Shown piece after piece: positions 52,963 to 61,758 of a stretch of DNA of 64,000 bases. Numbering within the stretch: position 1 is the first letter of the stretch; every line of letters starts with the position of its first letter. Where the stretch lies: the NCBI GenBank assembly GCA_041879425.1, contig CP090855.1:1054001-1118000 (forward strand), written 5' to 3'. Both the position numbers and the translations under genes were made by a program. Origin of the DNA: Vibrio pomeroyi. GTDB taxonomy: Bacteria; Pseudomonadota; Gammaproteobacteria; Enterobacterales; Vibrionaceae. A model generated the notes under the pieces. It saw only the letters and a list, made by a program, of their open reading frames with translations. It ran no database searches and had not been told where the DNA came from.

Positions 52963-53010
52963 AGTTAGTTGACTGACTAACGTTAATCCGCACAAACACA
53001 GCGAAAACTA

Positions 53011-53058
53011 AAAATCCGCGAGTTCGATCCTAAATAGGATTGAGCTCGCGGATTTCTT
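53011..53058. terminator. Bidirectional terminator between the aminopeptidase and lhgO
   Basis: AAATCCGCGAG pairs with CTCGCGGATTT, with inner stem ATCCTA/TAGGAT. T-rich bases follow on both strands. Confidence 0.88.
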
Positions 53059-53101
53059 ATTATCTTCGGAGGAAAGTTCAATCAATGAACTTCCGTTATC
53101 A

Positions 53102-54316
53102 TCAAGCCGTCTTTTTCATCACCTTAGTGCAAATATACTCACCAATCGGTATTGCCGAAGTCGCTGCTGGCGATGGCGCATTGCACACGTGCAAGCTTCT
53201 TGGACTTTCGGCAAACAGAAAATCATGAACCAAGGTGCCATCGTTGAGTACCGCTTGGGCACGAATACCGGCTGGGTAAGGTTTGAAATCTGACACCGTA
53301 ATGCTCGGGCAATATTTGTTAACTAATTTTAGGTAACCCGGTTTCCACCACGAGTTCTTAAACTCGATCAAACCGGTTTTCAGATTATTCGCAGTCACTT
53401 TCCAAAAGCCCGCAAAGCTCAGCATCTGCCAAGTGTCCTTGAAACTAAAATTAAGCTTGCCATACCCTTCTCGCTTCCAGCCTTGAACTGCATTTGGCCC
53501 TACTGTTACGGAGCCATCAATCATGCGTGTTAAATGCACGCCCAAGAAAGGCAGTTCTGGGTCAGGGATCGGATAGATAAGGTGATTCACCACTTGGTTG
53601 TGTTTAGCATCCAACTGATAATATTCACCGCGATATGGGACGATTTGGAAGTCGGTTTCAATGCCAAGCATGCTGGTCATTCTATCGGCCATCAAACCAG
53701 AACAAGTGATCAAGAATCGGCTGTTCAGTTGTAGAGTTTGACCATCGACTTTGCACGTTAACTGCACCTCATCTTCCTGCTCGTCAGCCATAATCACTTC
53801 AGTACCAAGGCTAAGTTTGCCACCCGCTTCAACAAACTCTTGAGCCATCACTTCGGTGACTTTTTTGTAGTCGACGATACTGGTGGTTTTGACATAAATC
53901 GCGCCCAAGCCCGTGATGTTCGGCTCTGCAAGTTTGAGTTGCGCTTGATCCAAGAGGTCGACATCAATGTCGTTATCATGACAACGTTGATAGAGCGCGT
54001 TCATGCGCTCCACTTCCTGCTCATTGGTCGCGACCAACAGCTTGCCACAGTTTTCGACAGGGATATCGTGTTGGCTGCAAAAGGCGATGGTGCGCTCTAC
54101 GCCACGCTTACAAAAATCCGCCTTTAAACTGCCCGGAGCGTAGTAAACGCCAGCGTGAATCACACCACTGTTATGGCCCGTTTGGTGCTGCGCGAAGCCA
54201 CGCTCCTTTTCGACTAAAAGGATACTTTTATCAGGGTGAGTTTGCTGTAATTGCCATGCCGTCGACACGCCAACAATGCCACCACCAACGATAATATAGT
54301 CGTATGTTGAGTTCAT
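53102..54316 (-). CDS. lhgO: L-2-hydroxyglutarate oxidase/dehydrogenase
   Basis: A 404-residue FAD enzyme with IIVGGGIVGVSTAWQL near residue 8 and the LhgO-family stretches HQTGHNSGVIHAGVYYAPGSLKA (partly quoted, near 44), PVRGEYY-like VPYRGEYYQL near 227 and FLGVHLTRMIDGSVTVGPNA near 257. Oxidises L-2-hydroxyglutarate to 2-oxoglutarate, feeding electrons to the membrane. AGGA precedes the ATG. It is the last gene of a three-gene operon with a TAXI-TRAP transporter, 26 bp after the permease gene. Confidence 0.93.
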   Translation of the reverse strand: MNSTYDYIIVGGGIVGVSTAWQLQQTHPDKSILLVEKERGFAQHQTGHNSGVIHAGVYYAPGSLKADFCKRGVERTIAFCSQHDIPVENCGKLLVATNEQEVERMNALYQRCHDNDIDVDLLDQAQLKLAEPNITGLGAIYVKTTSIVDYKKVTEVMAQEFVEAGGKLSLGTEVIMADEQEDEVQLTCKVDGQTLQLNSRFLITCSGLMADRMTSMLGIETDFQIVPYRGEYYQLDAKHNQVVNHLIYPIPDPELPFLGVHLTRMIDGSVTVGPNAVQGWKREGYGKLNFSFKDTWQMLSFAGFWKVTANNLKTGLIEFKNSWWKPGYLKLVNKYCPSITVSDFKPYPAGIRAQAVLNDGTLVHDFLFAESPRSLHVCNAPSPAATSAIPIGEYICTKVMKKTA

Positions 54317-54342
54317 AATATTCCTACATTCAATCCTTTTAA

Positions 54343-56520
54343 TTATAGGGAAGACGCGACAGTGTCAGGTTCGGTTTGAGGCAACGATTCTTGCTCATCT
54401 TCCGATTCCTTTTTCACTTGATTAGCATCGTATTGACGAGCCGTGTGAATAAAGAGACCAATGAAAAGTGCAACGCACACTAGGCGAATCACGACGGAAA
54501 TGTCAGGCCAAACCAATGCCACACCCAGCACGATTAACACAGCACGAGTCAGCAGATTAATTTTATTTTCTAGATAGCCTTCAATCGCAGCAACAAACGC
54601 GTAAGTACCAATAATAGCAAAACCACCCGTGACCAAAACGGAGGTCACATCCCAACTTACTAAGTTGGTGTAGGCAATCAACAATGGCACTAAGTACAGG
54701 CCTTTGGCGATCTTCCACGCCATTAAACCAGTTCTCATTGGTGGGGTTTTAGCAATGGTCGCAGCCGCAAACGCCGTTAAGCAAACCGGCGGGGTTACGT
54801 TGCTGTCTTGCGATAACCAGAAAATGATCAAGTGTGCAGAAAGCAGTGCAAGACTGATCGCTTCCAAGCCCAAGCTCTGCTCAAGTAGGGTTTCGACAAA
54901 GTCAGCAGGGACTAACGCAATCATCTCTTTGGCTGTTTCGAGAGCCATTGGCGCATTGAGTAAATCTAATTTTTCTGGCGCCGCCAACATAAAGATGGCT
55001 TTCGCCTGTTCAGGTAGCTGACCCGAAACCAGCAAGTCGAGCAACTGGCTTTCAGCAATCAGTTTGTACAAAGCTGGAGCCGACAGAGTACCCAACACGA
55101 TGTAAGCCGCGGTCACTGGTAAGCCCATGCCCAGAATCAAAGATGCCAGCGCGATTAAGGCTATCATCACCAACAAGTCGCCGTTCGCCCAACTGTTGAT
55201 CATCAATGAGAAGGTGTTACCAATTCCGGTCGTGCTGATCACGTTGATAACTAATCCAATGCCTACCAACAACACCGCCGTGGTCGCCATGTTTTTTGCG
55301 CCTTGAGAAAGCGCTTCAATGATCGCCTTTGGACCCATTTTGTGATTTTTAGAGAACCATGAAGCCACGACGACAGACAGAATCGAGATACCCGCTGCGT
55401 AAGTCGGCGTAAAACCCTTCACCAACAGAGTCACCAACACCGCTAATGGGATCAGGTTATGCCAGCCCGACAACAAGACCTTCAATAGAGGTTCACAGCC
55501 AGAAGTGACTTTTTGCACGCCACTGCGTTTTGCTTCAATACGCACGAAAAATGCCACAGACAAAAAGTAGATAAGCGCAGGTAAGAAGGAAACCGCAATG
55601 ATGTCGACATAAGGGATCTGCGTGTAAGACGCCATGATAAACGCCCCCGCACCCATCACTGGTGGCATCAACTGCCCGCCCGTCGATGCAGCCGCTTCAA
55701 CACCTGCTGCGAAACGCGAAGGGAAGCCTGCCTTTTGCATTAAGGGAATACTGATAACGCCCGTCGAAACCGTGTTAGCCACGCTCGAACCCGATACTGA
55801 GCCCATTAAGCCTGAGCCAATTACGGCGATAAAGCCCGGGCCACCAATCACTTTGCCAGCCGCTGCGCGAGACACATCAATGATGTAATCACCGACACCC
55901 GAACGCACTAAGAATGCGCCAAATAGGATGAACATAAACACGAAGGTCCAGCTGATTCTAGAGATCGAACCGAACATCCCTTCTGATGAATAAAAGCTTC
56001 GATAAAGCAGTGTTTCAAGGCTCAAACCCGGAAAGTGAAAGATACCACTTGTCCATTGCCCCCACAGCACTACATAGCTCAAACACACCAAGATAAGCAC
56101 CGGAATAAACCAACCCATGGTACGACGAATCAGTTCAATAACGATGGTAATCGCCAAGATAGAGAAGAACCAATCACTGGCGATGAACTTAACCCCTCGC
56201 TCATACAAAGCATCTTCTGCAAAGGGAATGTAGATAAGACAAGCCAAAGCCGCCAAGGCAATTCCGATATCGACCGCCAGAGCAATTTTGCTCTTTTTCA
56301 GTGAGATATGGGCGGGATACCAAAGCGCACAAATGATCGCAAAACCGGCGAAGTGGGTCGCCGAGATCCAAAGCTCTGGCAAGGTCGATAAGGTATTAAA
56401 CCAAATATGTAATAGGGAGAGAATCACTCCCATGGTTGTTATCGCTTTGCCCACCCACGGAAAATCCGTTCGGGTCGGCAGTTCAAATTTTTTCAGTTCC
56501 TGCTGCAGCGAATCGCTCAT
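54343..56520 (-). CDS. TRAP transporter fused permease (TAXI type, DctQM fusion)
   Basis: The start is the ATG at 56520 with AGGAG seven bases before it, giving 725 residues. The frame runs further up without support. It has about 16 to 18 membrane segments: a DctQ-like N-terminal part (to about 180) joined to a DctM-like part with GPGFIAVIGSGLMGSVSGSSVANT and PPVMGAGAFIMASYT (partly quoted). Such fusions occur with TAXI binding proteins, as here. Imports a carboxylate with sodium or protons; the neighbour lhgO suggests a C5 hydroxy- or dicarboxylate. Confidence 0.92.
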   Translation of the reverse strand: MSDSLQQELKKFELPTRTDFPWVGKAITTMGVILSLLHIWFNTLSTLPELWISATHFAGFAIICALWYPAHISLKKSKIALAVDIGIALAALACLIYIPFAEDALYERGVKFIASDWFFSILAITIVIELIRRTMGWFIPVLILVCLSYVVLWGQWTSGIFHFPGLSLETLLYRSFYSSEGMFGSISRISWTFVFMFILFGAFLVRSGVGDYIIDVSRAAAGKVIGGPGFIAVIGSGLMGSVSGSSVANTVSTGVISIPLMQKAGFPSRFAAGVEAAASTGGQLMPPVMGAGAFIMASYTQIPYVDIIAVSFLPALIYFLSVAFFVRIEAKRSGVQKVTSGCEPLLKVLLSGWHNLIPLAVLVTLLVKGFTPTYAAGISILSVVVASWFSKNHKMGPKAIIEALSQGAKNMATTAVLLVGIGLVINVISTTGIGNTFSLMINSWANGDLLVMIALIALASLILGMGLPVTAAYIVLGTLSAPALYKLIAESQLLDLLVSGQLPEQAKAIFMLAAPEKLDLLNAPMALETAKEMIALVPADFVETLLEQSLGLEAISLALLSAHLIIFWLSQDSNVTPPVCLTAFAAATIAKTPPMRTGLMAWKIAKGLYLVPLLIAYTNLVSWDVTSVLVTGGFAIIGTYAFVAAIEGYLENKINLLTRAVLIVLGVALVWPDISVVIRLVCVALFIGLFIHTARQYDANQVKKESEDEQESLPQTEPDTVASSL

Positions 56521-56671
56521 AGAAAACTCCTGCTCTCCGCAGCAAACACGAAGAGAAAATCCATAAAGTAAGCAGGTGCACGCACACATTCTTGAGCGAA
56601 CGTGCACCAAGCAATTAAGTACGAAGGGTGTCTTTGTTTAACTAACGTAAACCGTCATTCGGCGAAAGCCG

Positions 56672-57685
56672 TTAGTTAACGATCAACTCAGAAGGGATAT
56701 CGATGCCCACTTCTTGGTAGTAACGTGCAGCGCCCGGGTGAAGTGGAACAGGCAGACCTGCGATCCCTTTCTCGAGTGCCATTGCTTTGGTTGCTTTGTG
56801 GATACCTTGTAGGAAAGGCAGGTTTTCATAGATAGCTTTGGTCAGCTGATAAACATCTTCTTCAGAGATGTCTTCACGAACCGCTAGGAAGTTAGGTTGA
56901 GCGATAGTGGTGATTGGCTTATCAACACCTGGGTAAGTGTTCGCTGGGATCTCGTACTTGGTCCAGATGTTGTAATCGCCATTTGCTTGTTTAATCTGCG
57001 CATCGGTAAAAGACAAGATTTGAATGTCTTCACCCAAGGCTGCAAAGGCTTGAGTTACCGCACCAACAGGCACGCCAGCAGGTGTGTTCATGCCATCAAT
57101 CGTGCCGTTTTGTAGTGCACTGGCACTGCCACCGTAACCCATAAAGGCGAGTTTAAATTGTTCTGGGTTAACCGATAGGCCCTGCATGATCTGGCGTCCT
57201 GAATTCTCTGTACCTGAGTTCTTCTTACCGATAGAGAATTTTTTGCCGTTTAGATTTTCTAGATCACTCATGGTGCCCGTTTCTGTCAGATCAGAACGCA
57301 CAATAAAGTGTTCAACGTTTTGCCATAGCATAGAGACTGAACGCAGCTGAGTTTGGCTGCCCGACTTCTCGTATGGCCCTAAACCTTGCCAAGCCCAAGC
57401 ACCGTACAAACCCTGTAAAATGGCAAACTGTGCTTCGTTTTCATTGAGCAGTTTTACGTTCTCACCCGATCCCGCTGAGCTGATCGCCGCCAAAGAGAAG
57501 TGCTGCTTTGGCGCAAGCTTAACTTTACTCAATGTCGCCAACGCTACACCCACAGGGTAGTAAGTGCCGCCTGTTGAAGCCGTCGCTAAAATGTAGCTGC
57601 GCTCTTCTTGAGCCGAGGCGTTGCTGATAAGGCCGATAGAAGCCATTGCGATTGCTAAAGTTTTAACTAGCTTGTTGTATTTCAT
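56672..57685 (-). CDS. TAXI family TRAP solute-binding protein
   Basis: The ATG at 57685 (GGAGAG upstream) begins a signal peptide (MKYNKLVKTLAIAMASIGL...A, about 25 residues), so it is preferred to a longer start. The 337-residue protein has the TAXI signatures ATASTGGTYYPVGVALATL near residue 32 and GKKNSGTENSGRQIM near 152, with HPGAARYYQEVGI at the end. TAXI proteins known so far bind glutamate and related acids. It is the first gene of the operon and has a sigma-54 promoter and three activator sites upstream. Confidence 0.93.
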   Translation of the reverse strand: MKYNKLVKTLAIAMASIGLISNASAQEERSYILATASTGGTYYPVGVALATLSKVKLAPKQHFSLAAISSAGSGENVKLLNENEAQFAILQGLYGAWAWQGLGPYEKSGSQTQLRSVSMLWQNVEHFIVRSDLTETGTMSDLENLNGKKFSIGKKNSGTENSGRQIMQGLSVNPEQFKLAFMGYGGSASALQNGTIDGMNTPAGVPVGAVTQAFAALGEDIQILSFTDAQIKQANGDYNIWTKYEIPANTYPGVDKPITTIAQPNFLAVREDISEEDVYQLTKAIYENLPFLQGIHKATKAMALEKGIAGLPVPLHPGAARYYQEVGIDIPSELIVN

Positions 57686-57743
57686 TGTTACTCTCCATGT
57701 AGAGTTATTCACGTTATATTTTTGTTAACAACAATCGCTAGAT

Positions 57744-57760
57744 AGCAAGCGCAATGCCAA
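57744..57760 (-). promoter_or_regulatory. sigma-54 (-24/-12) promoter of the TAXI-TRAP-lhgO operon
   Basis: On the minus strand TTGGCATTGCGCTTGCT. It matches the consensus GG and TTGC elements at exact spacing. Transcription should start near 57733, 48 bases before the ATG at 57685. Confidence 0.88.
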
Positions 57761-57809
57761 TTTTTAAGTTACTGTTTTAATTGATCTTTATTTTAAAGCC
57801 CACTTAATA

Positions 57810-57827
57810 TGAGCTATTTATTGCTTA
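57810..57827. promoter_or_regulatory. Activator site 1 (TGAGC-N8-GCTTA)
   Basis: TGAGCTATTTATTGCTTA, 50 bp upstream of the -24 element. It is the most diverged of three copies. Confidence 0.7.
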
Positions 57828-57843
57828 TTTGACTGCGAATGAA

Positions 57844-57861
57844 TGAGCCATTTTTTGCTTA
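57844..57861. promoter_or_regulatory. Activator site 2 (TGAGC-N8-GCTTA)
   Basis: TGAGCCATTTTTTGCTTA, 34 bp from site 1, about three helical turns, as in tandem DctD sites. Confidence 0.78.
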
Positions 57862-57953
57862 TCCAAAGCAGTGATTAACATCTATTTAAAGGTAGTGAGG
57901 TCACACTGCGTCATATTTATGTGATCAATATTTATAAAGTGACAAATATGAGG

Positions 57954-57971
57954 TGAGCCATTTTTTGCTCA
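57954..57971. promoter_or_regulatory. Activator site 3 (TGAGC-N8-GCTCA)
   Basis: TGAGCCATTTTTTGCTCA, with a perfect TGAGC/GCTCA inverted repeat. It lies 35 bp after the stop codon of the activator gene, 110 bp from site 2. Confidence 0.78.
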
Positions 57972-58005
57972 TTGATTCAGAGCGCACTTCAAATCTTGTC
58001 ATCAT

Positions 58006-59346
58006 TTACGAATCGACATAATCGCTTCGGTTTAAAGCATAACGCACCATCTTTTGATTCAATGTTCGACGAGGTAAATCCAAGTCTTGCATCACATCAT
58101 TGATTCGCCCTTGATAACGGACTAACGCATCATGAATCACTTTTCGTTCGAAGCTCTGAACCTGAACCGCCAACGGGATCCCTGATGTCGTTGACTCTGT
58201 TACTGAGTTAGGACGACACGCCAAAATATCGCCAACAGTCAGGCTTTCATCCAGTGCAAAGCGAATCGCGACATTACGCAGTTCACGCACATTGCCCGGC
58301 CACGCATAAGACAACAAGGCATAGCGATCCGCCTCGCTGGCGATTCGAGTTTCACTGTTCGCTTCTTGAGTAAAGTGTTCGAAAAGAATCAAAGCATCGT
58401 CTTCTCGCTCACTAAGCGGAGGCAAATGCAGTTGCGCGACGTTCAAACGATAGAAAAGGTCTTGGCGAAAATCGGGATGATTAAGCAGATCGCTTTTCGA
58501 GGCGGAGACCACTCGCAGATCAACGTTCTGTTGCTGATTACCACCCACGCGTTCTACAACGTTATCTTGTAAGGTGCGCAGCACTTTGACCTGCATCGAC
58601 AGCGGCATACTCTCTATTTCATCAAGGAACACGGTGCCTTTGTCGGCAAACTCAAGCTTACCGATGCGTCGCTTAGCTGCTCCTGTAAAGGCTCCGGCTT
58701 CGTGACCAAACAGCTCGCTTTCAAACAGATTTTCTGGAATCGCGCCACAGTTAAGCGGCACAAAAGGATGGGTTTTGCGTTGGCTGAATTCATGTAAGCA
58801 AGAGGCGACCAGCTCCTTACCGCAGCCGGTTTCTCCGTAAATGATCACGTTGGTGTCTATGGAAGCGACTTTCTGGATTTGCTCGCGCAGTTCGCACATC
58901 ACCTTACTTCGACCAATCAACACCTGTTCAATGCCCTTCAAGTTATCTAGGTAACTTTGGCGGCTGATTCTGTCTTGACCGCTTTGATGTTTATCGACCG
59001 CTTCCGATACCGTTTGAGACAGACGCTCTGGGTCGAATGGCTTTTCAATAAAGTCATACGCGCCTTGCTGTAACGCCTTTACCGCCATGTCGACATCGCC
59101 ATGACCCGTGATCAAGATAACGGGCACATCTGGCACAAGGTTTTTAAAACGCCCTAACAGTTCAACACCATCAATATCAGGCAAGCGAACATCGGTGATA
59201 ATGGTCTGAAAATCACCTAGCTCTACAGCATCTAACGCATCTTGCCCCACTTCAAATGCAGTGACATCGAAGCCCGCTAATTGTAACCACTGGCTGGTTG
59301 CTTGACGCACAATCGCGTCATCTTCAATCAAAGCTATACGCTGCAT
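58006..59346 (-). CDS. DctD-like sigma-54 response regulator
   Basis: The start at 59346 gives MQRIALIEDD and 446 residues; the longer frame adds an unrelated stretch. Receiver (1-120) with Asp52 in TDVRLP and Lys in EKPF. AAA+ domain (about 140-370) with GETGCGKE, GAFTGA and VFLDEIES. Fis-type helix-turn-helix at the end (RINDVMQDLDLPRRTLNQK). DctD-type proteins activate transporter genes when phosphorylated by DctB. It lies upstream of, and on the same strand as, the TAXI operon, whose sigma-54 promoter and sites it most likely uses. The kinase gene is divergent. Confidence 0.93.
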   Translation of the reverse strand: MQRIALIEDDAIVRQATSQWLQLAGFDVTAFEVGQDALDAVELGDFQTIITDVRLPDIDGVELLGRFKNLVPDVPVILITGHGDVDMAVKALQQGAYDFIEKPFDPERLSQTVSEAVDKHQSGQDRISRQSYLDNLKGIEQVLIGRSKVMCELREQIQKVASIDTNVIIYGETGCGKELVASCLHEFSQRKTHPFVPLNCGAIPENLFESELFGHEAGAFTGAAKRRIGKLEFADKGTVFLDEIESMPLSMQVKVLRTLQDNVVERVGGNQQQNVDLRVVSASKSDLLNHPDFRQDLFYRLNVAQLHLPPLSEREDDALILFEHFTQEANSETRIASEADRYALLSYAWPGNVRELRNVAIRFALDESLTVGDILACRPNSVTESTTSGIPLAVQVQSFERKVIHDALVRYQGRINDVMQDLDLPRRTLNQKMVRYALNRSDYVDS

Positions 59347-59574
59347 AGTTTGGTTCCGCCGCTTACATCTGAATAATGTCGCCCACGGTATGTAAAAAAG
59401 AAGCAGACGAAAAGGAGCTAGCTCCCACTTTGAATAACACTCCTTTAACAGTTTAATAATGTTTGTTAGCTTCGATTTGTCCCACGCTCCACCTTCCAAG
59501 AAAAAAACAGTGAAGCTTCGCATCTCATTAATTTAGATAGGCAACTTACTAATTTTAAAAGGATTTAATCAAGC

Positions 59575-61638
59575 ATGATTAACAACAATCGATATTGGTT
59601 ATTCCTATGTGCCTGTTCATTGATTGGTTTAGTGCAGGTCACCACCAAAAATGGCATCAGCCAGTGGAAACTCGAACAAGCCCAACGCTATGCCGAACAG
59701 CGCTTCCTTGGTTACATTGCCGAAGCAAGGCGAACTCTTAAGCGTTTCTATTATCTGCCCTACCTGGTCACCAATGATGAAACCACGGTGCGTTTTATCG
59801 ATGGTGAAGACCGCCTTGAAAAACGCATCAAGAAACAGCTGATTCAATTGGACAAAGCGGCTAACACCAAGGGTTGGTATCTGCTTTCTGGCGAAGGGGA
59901 CTTGTTGGTATCGAGTGTTGAAAGAAGCAAACTGAGTAAAAAGAACGCCAACACGATTGTCTCTAAGATCCACCAGCAAGGTGGTGCGATTTCGGTGGTG
60001 ACCAAAAATAAAGGCGTGACACCCGATTACTTTATTGCCGCACCGGTTTATCGAGCGTCAGATGTGGTCGGTATTGTTGCGGTACAAATCGATTTGTCAT
60101 TGTTAACCGATCAATGGTTTGCCGATGGTGAAGCGATACTGTTCCAGAACCCTCGTGATCAGTTCTTTCTCTCCAGTGACAACAAACTGAGTGCCGATTG
60201 GTTCAATGACACCTTCAATTCTCAGCCAACAGCCACCAAGCGCGAGCTGTATGACCAAACCCACATTCGTGTGTGGCGACTGCAAGGTAAAGACTATCTG
60301 ATTCAGTCGATCAAGTTAGACGACCTCAACTGGCGATTAACCTACCTAACGCCACTAACCAGCCTCAACCAAACGACGAGTTGGATAAGTTGGAGCGTAG
60401 CGGTGGCCTGTCTTTTCGTCATGCTATTGCTAGTGATTCTTTATCAAAGACGCCAGAAAAAACTCAGCAACCTGCGAATCCAAAAGCTCATCGAAGAGTC
60501 GGAAAAGCGCCTATCAGGAATGATAAACAAGACCCACGTAGGGCTGGTACTGATCGATAAGCACGGTCATATCCACGACATTAACCTGATGGCGAAGAAC
60601 TACTTCTGCCTGTCCGATTCGATGATCAACAACATTAAGGCGTGGCAGTTATTTGAAGCGGGCAACCCAAACTCAACCACGCTACAGCTGCTAAAAAATC
60701 TAGATCAACACCAAGAACTGGCCGAGATCACCAGCGTCGAAACCATGGCAAGACGCAGCGATGGCAGCTATTTCCCAGTATTGTTCTCTATTAGCGCCTT
60801 TCCTTGGCATGCCACGACCTATTACCTGTGTACCGTGATTGATATCAGTAAACGTAAGAAAGCAGAGATCGCAGTTCAGGAAGCCAATAAGACACTTCAA
60901 CTGCGGGTAGAGGAGCGAACGCAAGACCTCAAAGATGCGCAGCAAGAGTTGGTGGAATCAAGCAAGCTCGCCGCGTTGGGACGCATGTCGAGTGCGATTA
61001 CTCATGAACTCAATCAGCCGCTTACAGGCCTAAAAACGCTACTTTCAAGTAACCAGTTACTGATGGAACGAGGCGAGACTAAGATGCTGAAAGCGAATAT
61101 GGACTTAGTCATGAGCCTAATCGACAGAATGGCTAACATGACCAGCCAATTGAAGTCGTTCGCCTTCCAAAGATTGGAAAAGCCTTACCCAGTTTCACTG
61201 ACAGACGCACTGCAAGAAACCTTGCGTATTCATCAAGCCGAATTGGAAAACGTCGATATCCGCGTGCGTGTCGCTTCCAATATTTCGATGGTAATGGGAG
61301 AAGAGGCGCGACTTCGTCAAGTGCTTGGTAACCTGCTTAGAAACGCTGTCGATGCCACGCAGAATCAGAAACCAGCGACCATTGTTATCAGTGCTCATAC
61401 CGAGCAACAACGCGTAGTCATCAAGGTTCAAGATAACGGTTGTGGTGTGTCAGAAGACCAACTCGAAACCATTTTTGAACCCTTCCATACCAACAAGAAG
61501 ATGGGCGAAGGCTTGGGGCTCGGGTTAGCTATCACGGCAAACAACGTGCGTGATATGCAAGGCACATTAATAGCGAAGAACAACTCAGACCAAGGCATGA
61601 CATTTACGTTAACACTACAGAATATCGATAGTGAGTAA
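59575..61638 (+). CDS. DctB-like sensor histidine kinase
   Basis: A 687-residue kinase: membrane segment near 5-24, a periplasmic dCache-like sensor (about 25-265), a second segment near 268-290, PAS domain (about 305-430), coiled coil and kinase core with His477 (SSAITHELNQPL) and ATP site (NLLRNAVDAT, GEGLGLGLAI). Like DctB it senses a carboxylate in the periplasm. It is divergent from the regulator gene (228 bp apart), whereas dctB and dctD are usually in one operon. Likely partner by position and family. Confidence 0.92.
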   Translation: MINNNRYWLFLCACSLIGLVQVTTKNGISQWKLEQAQRYAEQRFLGYIAEARRTLKRFYYLPYLVTNDETTVRFIDGEDRLEKRIKKQLIQLDKAANTKGWYLLSGEGDLLVSSVERSKLSKKNANTIVSKIHQQGGAISVVTKNKGVTPDYFIAAPVYRASDVVGIVAVQIDLSLLTDQWFADGEAILFQNPRDQFFLSSDNKLSADWFNDTFNSQPTATKRELYDQTHIRVWRLQGKDYLIQSIKLDDLNWRLTYLTPLTSLNQTTSWISWSVAVACLFVMLLLVILYQRRQKKLSNLRIQKLIEESEKRLSGMINKTHVGLVLIDKHGHIHDINLMAKNYFCLSDSMINNIKAWQLFEAGNPNSTTLQLLKNLDQHQELAEITSVETMARRSDGSYFPVLFSISAFPWHATTYYLCTVIDISKRKKAEIAVQEANKTLQLRVEERTQDLKDAQQELVESSKLAALGRMSSAITHELNQPLTGLKTLLSSNQLLMERGETKMLKANMDLVMSLIDRMANMTSQLKSFAFQRLEKPYPVSLTDALQETLRIHQAELENVDIRVRVASNISMVMGEEARLRQVLGNLLRNAVDATQNQKPATIVISAHTEQQRVVIKVQDNGCGVSEDQLETIFEPFHTNKKMGEGLGLGLAITANNVRDMQGTLIAKNNSDQGMTFTLTLQNIDSE

Positions 61639-61687
61639 TTACTTACATAGACCTTGAACGCCACATTCTATTGAAGCGCTAGAACTA

Positions 61688-61713
61688 AAAAACCGCCCAC
61701 AGAGGGCGGCTTT
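61688..61713 (-). terminator. Terminator of the GH20 gene
   Basis: CCGCCC and GGGCGG pair around ACAGA. TTTTTTAG follows on the minus strand; the plus side has a short CTTTG only. Confidence 0.75.
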
Positions 61714-61758
61714 GATTCACTGATTGGCGTGTGACTTATTCGCTAATCCGTTAACGAC

